A DNA stretch of 15,505 bases. It comes from Xylaria sp. FL1777 (lineage: Eukaryota; Ascomycota; Sordariomycetes; Xylariales; Xylariaceae). The notes under the pieces are model-generated. The model ran no database searches. It worked only from the letters and a program-made list of their open reading frames with translations, and had not been told where the DNA came from. The DNA is taken from NCBI GenBank assembly GCA_022578965.1, contig MU400992.1:1-15505 (forward strand). Direction: 5' to 3'. The translations under genes were made by a program, and so were the position numbers. This document shows, one piece after another, positions 10,481 through 15,505 of the stretch. How positions within the stretch are numbered: the first letter of the stretch is position 1; every line of letters starts with the position of its first letter.

Positions 10481-10636
10481 TAACTATTTTTCATATACTA
10501 AAAAGTCCGTTAGTTTTATGTTTTTTATTAAAACGCTACTGCATTATAGTTATATTGCTAGTAAATTCTAATAGCATATTAATTGTGTTTTTAACAAATA
10601 AGTTATTTAATACTATTTTTCTGTTTTTTGTTATAT

Positions 10637-10721
10637 TTGCACTTTGCAAATAAAGTGCAACTTACTTAATAAATAAAAGTTGCTTCGCTAATTTTAGCGA
10701 TTTTAATTATTTGATAATTAA
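10637..10721. other. three consecutive perfect hairpins
   Basis: Three stem-loops follow one another: TTGCACTTT-GCAAAT-AAAGTGCAA (10637-10660, 9-bp stem), TCGCTAA-TT-TTAGCGA (10685-10700, 7-bp stem) and TTAATTAT-TTG-ATAATTAA (10703-10721, 8-bp stem). They lie just where the pyrimidine-C-depleted layer ends, upstream of the LINE ORF1 on minus, and so may mark the 5' end of that element. No function can be assigned. Confidence 0.6.
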
Positions 10722-10782
10722 GCTTAAACTCACAAAGTTATAATCAAGTGTAAAAAATTCAAAAAAGGTTTAAACTGACTTT

Positions 10783-11546
10783 GTTATTTTTAGTAATATT
10801 ATATAATAATTAGTTATTATTTATATTAATAAATATAAAGTTAAAATAAAATATAAATACTTAAAAATATTATGTAAAGTAATATTTAAATAAAGTTATA
10901 ATATATTTAAAAATAAGTTAAATATATTTAAACTAGTATGCTGTTTTATTATTTCTTTAAAACTAATTAACTTATAAATTAAGTTAAAATTAGAATTAAT
11001 ATAACAAATAACAACCCTTATAAAGGCTATTTGCAAATTAAAAGTCTAAATATTAAAAATAATAGAAAATACTCCATTAGTTTTAATAGTTAAGTTTAAG
11101 TTAATATTAAAGTTAATTAAAGAGCTATTATATGTAGCTTTTAAAATAGTTTTTATTTTATAGCAGTTTATAGTAAAATTGCTATATAAAAATTAGTATA
11201 ATATAATTAATAATAAAAGTATATAATATATACGGTTTAAAATAATTTATTAAATCTTAAAAAGATTTAGAATTAATAACATTAAATAAAAGGTTATTAT
11301 TAATAATAAAATTTAAAATTTTATTATTAATAATATTTTTTTGGTTAATATTTTAAAGTGTATAATTTTAGGCTTATTTTCGATTAATAAATGAAAAAGG
11401 GTTATTTTTATTAGTTATTTTAGTTTTTAAATAAATTAAATATTAATAATAAGCAAATAAACAATATAAATAAATAAACAATATAAAGAAAATATAAACT
11501 TACTTTTTGTTAAAGTTATTTTTGATTTTTTGTTATAAGCAATAGC
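10783..11546 (-). pseudogene. hAT transposase, inverted partial copy (copy 2)
   Basis: The minus strand aligns without large gaps to about 1297-2059 of copy 1, covering the end of exon 2, introns 2-4 and the catalytic-core exons; 764 bp against about 763. Differences are nearly all transitions in both directions. At one site copy 1 has TAA and CAA (1462-1464, 1468-1470) where copy 2 has CGA and TAA (11380-11382, 11374-11376 on minus), so each copy preserves a codon the other lost. Intron 2 acceptor and both intron 4 borders are mutated here. The copy is cut at 11546/11547 exactly by the terminus of the small hAT-like element, inside exon 2, and at 10783 by an unexplained junction. It is non-functional. 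Confidence 0.9.
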
Positions 11547-11564
11547 TAGGGTTAATAATTTAAT
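11547..11564 (+). repeat. left terminal inverted repeat
   Basis: Begins TAGGGTTAATAATTTAA. Bases 2-16 are identical to the right terminal repeat on minus; the first base is T where the partner has C. Confidence 0.75.
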
Positions 11565-11569
11565 AATAT

Positions 11570-11825
11570 TAACTAGTATTTACTAATACTAATACTAAAT
11601 TAGTAATTATTAATACTAAATTAGTATTACTAAAAAAATACTAATACTAAATTAGTATTTCATTTTTAATACTAATACTAAATTAATAATTACTAATACT
11701 AAATTAGTATTACTAAAAAAATACTAATACTAAATTAATATTTCATTTTTAATACTAATACTAAATTAGTATTACTAATACTAATTAGTATTGCTTAGTA
11801 TTTACTAAGTATTAAGTACTAAAGC
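11570..11825. repeat. 83-bp palindrome-rich subterminal array (left)
   Basis: The AAAAAAATACTAATACTAAATTAGTA motif recurs at 11632 and 11715, exactly 83 bp apart, with a further partial unit on each side. Units are built from TACTAATTTAGTA-like palindromes, TTTCATTTTT and TAATTACTAATACT spacers. It is the A+T-shifted counterpart of the ACTAATACTAGCTTAGTA repeats at 6975-7260 (G and C replaced by A and T). Confidence 0.8.
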
Positions 11826-11899
11826 AATATTACATAATAAAATATTCTGTAAATTATTAATTATTAAAAAAGATATAACACATATAAAATTAGTTTTAA

Positions 11900-12385
11900 A
11901 TGTTTAATATACTATTTAAAACGTAGTTTTTAAAAATATTAACTTTGTTATTAAAACTATATAACTTGTAGTAAAAATACTAACTTAAAATTAGTTTATA
12001 ATAAAAGTGCTAATTATGCTTTAATAGTTTTATAAAGTTATTAAATTAAAATACTTGTTTATTATAAAACATATAAACTTAGTTTTAATATTATAATAAA
12101 GTATAAAAAACCTAGTTTTATAAAGTATTAAAGTTATTATTATAGCATTTTCATATGCTATAAAAATAAAACATTAAATATGTTATATTATAAAAGTGCT
12201 AGTTATGCTTTAAGTAATTACATTTTGTTAAAATATTAAAGTACTAATTAAATATAATATATATAAGTTTTATTTTTATATAGTAATAAACAGAAAATTA
12301 TACACTTTTTAATATAATTAACGTTATATTTACTTTTATTTTTATTAAAGCAATATTAAAGGTTTAAATGTTTTTTTAAAATTTT
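11900..12385 (+). repeat. diverged 189-bp repeat units
   Basis: AAAAGTGCTA(A/G)TTATGCTTTAA occurs at 12003 and again at 12192, exactly 189 bp apart. The segment ATTAAAGTACTAATTAAATA...AGTAATAAACAGAAAATTATA (12235-12302) aligns with ATTAAAATACTAAGTAAATA...TAATAATAAACTATAAATTATA of the 3810-5190 array. About two and a half units are present, in the same + orientation as that array. Confidence 0.7.
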
Positions 12386-12407
12386 AACTTTATTTTAAGC
12401 TTAATAC

Positions 12408-12600
12408 TTAGTAATTACTAAATACTAACTAGTATTTACTAATACTAAATTAGTATTTCGAAATCAATACTAATATTAAATTAATAATTATTAATACTAA
12501 ATTAGTATTACTAATTTAGTATTAATATTAAATTAGTATTTTAAAATTAGTACTAATATTAATACTAATTTAGTAATTACTAATTTAGTCCTTATATTAA
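12408..12600. repeat. palindrome-rich subterminal array (right)
   Basis: Dense TAATACTAAATTAGTA and TACTAATTTAGTATTA palindromes without a clean fixed period, followed by the conserved TAGTCCTTATATTAAGTAC motif next to the right terminus. Confidence 0.75.
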
Positions 12601-12602
12601 GT

Positions 12603-12620
12603 ACTAAATTATTAACCCTG
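12603..12620 (-). repeat. right terminal inverted repeat
   Basis: On minus it begins CAGGGTTAATAATTTAGTAC. It is the best-preserved terminus in the window and shares about 35 of 41 bases with the end starting at 15410. Confidence 0.78.
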
Positions 12621-15409
12621 ATTATACTTAGCTACTTTAGTTAATAATAAGCAAAACTTGCTAAATATAAGCAGTTTAATTATAATTAGTAATAAACGTT
12701 TAAGCTAATAGCTTTTAATTAATAAAGCTTAAAATAAACATATAAAAATATTAAATTGTTTTTTTTAGCTTAGCTTATAAAGCGTTTTTATTTTTTTTAG
12801 CAAAATAATAATTAAGTATTAAAATGCTATTATAATCTTTAAAATAGCGCAGTTAAAAAACTATTTATTAAAAACTTTTAATAAATTAAAAAAAAGAAAT
12901 TTTTGCTAAAAAGCTAGCGCTTTAAAAAAAAAAAGCATAATTGCTTTTATATAAACAAACAAAACCAAAAAACAAGCTTAAAAAAAAGTAAAAATTACTA
13001 AAACCTTTAAATAGCTATAATATAAGCAAATTTAATGCTTATTTATACTAAATAAGTTTAAGTTTACGTATTAATATATAAAGCTATTAATAATTAAAAA
13101 TATATTTTGTTTTTTAAGCTAATATAGTTCTTTATTAAAAAATAAAAAGCAAGATTTTTTAAATGTAAGCTAGTTATTGCTTAAAAACTTTGCGTAAAAC
13201 ATAGCTATTGTTTTTTTATAGCACTTATTATTAAATAAAAAAGCCTTAAAAAAAAAGCATGCTATTTTTATAAATAAAAAGCTATAAAAAAATAAAGTTT
13301 GCTTAATAAAACTTATATAAAATAAAGCAAGCTAAACTAAAAAACAAAAAAACTAAATGTTATAAAGTATATAAAAAAATAAAAGCGCATAAAAAATAAA
13401 AATATAAAAACATTTAAAAGAAAATTTAAAAAGCTATAAAAAATAAGCTAGTAGTTTTTATAAATATAAACAAAAAAAATTGTTAAGTTTTTTAAAAAAA
13501 AAGTCCAAAAAAATAGCATAAAAAAACTTAAATATTTAAAATACTTAAAAACTTTTAGCATTTTATATTTTTTTTTAAACTTATATTTTTATTTAGTTTA
13601 TTGTTATTATTTTTTATAGCTTATTTTTTTTGTTATTTTTATATAAATTTTACTTCGATTTATTATATTATATATAGCTTAAAAGTTTAAAAATTATAGC
13701 TTAATTAAATAATTTAGCTATAATAAATTATTAGATTTTTTTATTTTAATATATAAGAAATATTAAAATTATTTATAAATAAAAAAAATAAAAATAATTA
13801 GCTTATTATTTTTAAAAAGTATTAAAGTAATTTTATTTAGCTTAAGCTATTATAATAATAAGCATAATACTAAAATTAAGCTATTATTTATGCTTTTTAA
13901 CTTAAAATTAAACTAGTATTTATTATTTAATAAGTTAAAAATAAATAAATAACTAAATAATTTAAATGTTTTTTTTTATATAAAGTGCTTTAAAAATATT
14001 AATAAAATTAAACAGGTTTTTATTTATTATAATACTTTTTAAACAAAAAAAATAATAAAAATAATACTAAAAAACTATTTATTATAAACTAAAGCTTATA
14101 AACTACTTAAATAAAAGTTTAAGCTTTAAAACTTTAAGCAAAATAAATTTATTATTATTATATTACAAGATTTTAAAGCTTGCTTAAAAATTATACATTT
14201 TATTAATTTTAAAACTTATTTTTTTTAGTATTAAATATATACTAAAAATATTAAAGGTTAAAAAAACTATTACTTTAATTTTTAACTTATTTAAAGTTTG
14301 CTTAAAAAGCTAAATTAAAATATTATAAATAAAATAATAAAGTTTTTTAAAAAGTTATATAATAACTTAAATAAAATGTTTAATAAAAACTTTTATAAAA
14401 TATTAAATAACTAAATTAATAAAAAGTTTAAGCTAAATTTTTACTTTAAAAAAACAAAAAAAAGCATATAAAGTATAAAAAAAAGTTAATTATTTATATA
14501 ATTATAATTTTAATAAGCTTTTATATATTATTATTAATATTGTTAAACTAGCTATTAATATAATTATATTAGCTATTAAAACAGTTATTATTAAAAAGCA
14601 ATAAATAAAATTAGCTTAATATTTTGTTTATAACTAAAATATAAATAGTATTATTAAACAAATATAATAGTTAAAATTAAAACAAGAAAATATAATAATT
14701 ATAAAAAAAAACTAAAAAAAATGCTAAAAAAACTACAAAATTAATATATTTAGCTAATTAATTAAAAACTATAAACATTATAATATTATAAAATTAATAT
14801 AAACTTATTAAAAAAGTAATTATTTAGTATTAATGTTATAACTTTTAAATATTTATAAAAAAGTAAATATAACTTTAAAAAACAAAAATAAAATAAATAA
14901 TTGTTTAATTTTTTATAACAAATAAAGTTAAATAATCTTTATTTAGTAAAAAGAACTATTTATTAAAAATATAACATAAATAATTATTATATTTATAAGT
15001 ATAGCTTTATTTATAAATTAAAAAAAAAAACATTATATATTAAAACTTTAAATAGTGTTTAAAAGAGCTAAAATTTTTTGTAAGCTTTAAATATATAAAG
15101 GTTTTTTTTTAAGTTATAAAAATTAGCAAAAATAAAAAGGAAATTTTTAATGCTATAATAAAGTAAATATATAACTTTGTTTTAAGTAATAATAAGCTGC
15201 TTTAATAAAAAGCTTATTATTAACTGCAAAAAAAAAACTTTATTTTAAATAATAAAGATTTAAATGCTAAAATAAAAAGCAAACAAAAAAGTAAAAAAAA
15301 ACAAAAACTTTATTAGCTAAATAATAAGCAGCTAAATTAATTTTTAAATAAAAAGTTTAATAATTAAACTTTTATATTTTATAAAATAAAACTAGCAAAA
15401 ACTTATAAT
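12621..15409. other. relic DNA without recognisable gene
   Basis: About 2.8 kb with no open frame long or complex enough to support a gene on either strand. As in 5230-6970 and 7280-10725, C is found almost only after G or A. The first kilobase is A-rich on +; the rest is mixed, with long A or T runs. It is bounded on both sides by hAT-like termini facing outward from it, with ATTATA next to each. That makes it either the pre-insertion DNA between two elements or a fragment caught between them. Confidence 0.5.
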
Positions 15410-15505
15410 TAGGGTTAAAAAATTAGTACTTAGTATAAGGACTAATTTTAGTAGTACTAAATTAGTATTAGTATTAGTACTAAAGTTTAAGTACTAATTT
15501 AGTAT
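15410..15505 (+). mobile_element. left end of another hAT-like element (runs off window)
   Basis: Begins TAGGGTTAAAAAATTAGTAC and continues TTAGTATAAGGACTAA, closely matching the right terminus at 12620 read on minus. From 15450 come ACTAAATTAGTATTAGTATT palindromes as in the other subterminal arrays. The element is cut by the window end. Confidence 0.65.

Larger units (their letters stand above)
11547..12620 (+). mobile_element. non-autonomous hAT-like element with CAGGG termini
   Basis: A 1,074-bp element bounded by inverted repeats. The left end reads TAGGGTTAATAATTTAATA; the right end, read on minus, is CAGGGTTAATAATTTAGTA. These match apart from one C/T and one A/G difference. CAGGG is the usual hAT terminal motif, with the left C apparently mutated. 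Inside each end lies an array of TAATACTAAATTAGTA palindromes, and the centre carries diverged 189-bp repeats, the same repeat that follows the transposase at 3810-5190. No transposase frame is present. The left end interrupts hAT copy 2. The flanking octamers are GCAATAGC and ATTATACT, so there is no intact target duplication; a later rearrangement or element-element recombination is likely. Orientation is set by the 189-bp repeats. Confidence 0.75.

Noticed and set aside
15410..15418. TTAGGGTTA and CTAACCCT resemble the telomere repeat TTAGGG
   Set aside because: Only single copies occur, each next to palindromic arrays and in terminal-inverted-repeat orientation. They fit hAT CAGGG termini better than telomeric DNA.
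1..15505. Mitochondrial or apicoplast origin because of the extreme A+T content
   Set aside because: No organellar rRNA, tRNA or respiratory-chain gene is visible, whereas spliceosomal introns, a hAT transposase and a LINE relic are nuclear features.

Overview
The window looks like repeat-filled, non-genic DNA from a fungus, most likely a filamentous ascomycete. It is extremely A+T-rich by eye. I found no intact host gene, tRNA or rRNA. The fungal call rests on four things: (1) a hAT-type transposase pseudogene broken by short GT...AG introns of 52-77 nt; (2) a second, inverted copy whose differences from the first are mostly C/T and G/A transitions, including reciprocal stop-codon changes, which is the signature of repeat-induced point mutation (RIP); (3) a relic of a Tad1-like LINE ORF1 with an eroded zinc knuckle; (4) the overall AT-isochore character. 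The species cannot be named from this.

Layout. 1-885: simple tandem repeats (71-bp and 45-bp units, then a TA run). 890-3726: hAT transposase pseudogene on +, from an N-terminal BED-type zinc finger to a C-terminal hATC dimerisation domain. 3810-5190: 189-bp tandem array. 5230-6970: heavily mutated relic DNA with a minus-strand ghost reading frame. 6975-7279: 52-bp palindromic array ending in TAACCCTG, a hAT-type terminus. 7280-10725: more heavily mutated relic DNA, containing the LINE ORF1 on minus at about 9370-10480. 10783-11546: inverted partial copy of the hAT transposase. 11547-12620: a 1.07-kb non-autonomous hAT-like element with near-identical 18-bp terminal inverted repeats, palindromic arrays inside both ends and diverged 189-bp repeats in the middle. 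12621-15409: relic DNA with no recognisable gene. 15410-15505: the left end of a further element of the same family, running off the window.

How the parts fit. The transposase copy, the 189-bp array, the palindromic arrays and the CAGGGTTA termini probably belong to one hAT family. The small element at 11547-12620 keeps the termini, arrays and 189-bp repeats but has no transposase, as expected of an internally deleted derivative. Two mutational layers are visible. The hAT-related DNA is mutated in all contexts but still readable. The DNA at 5230-6970, 7280-10725 and 12621-15409 has almost no cytosine after a pyrimidine on either strand, and looks like an older or differently mutated substrate into which the hAT elements inserted.
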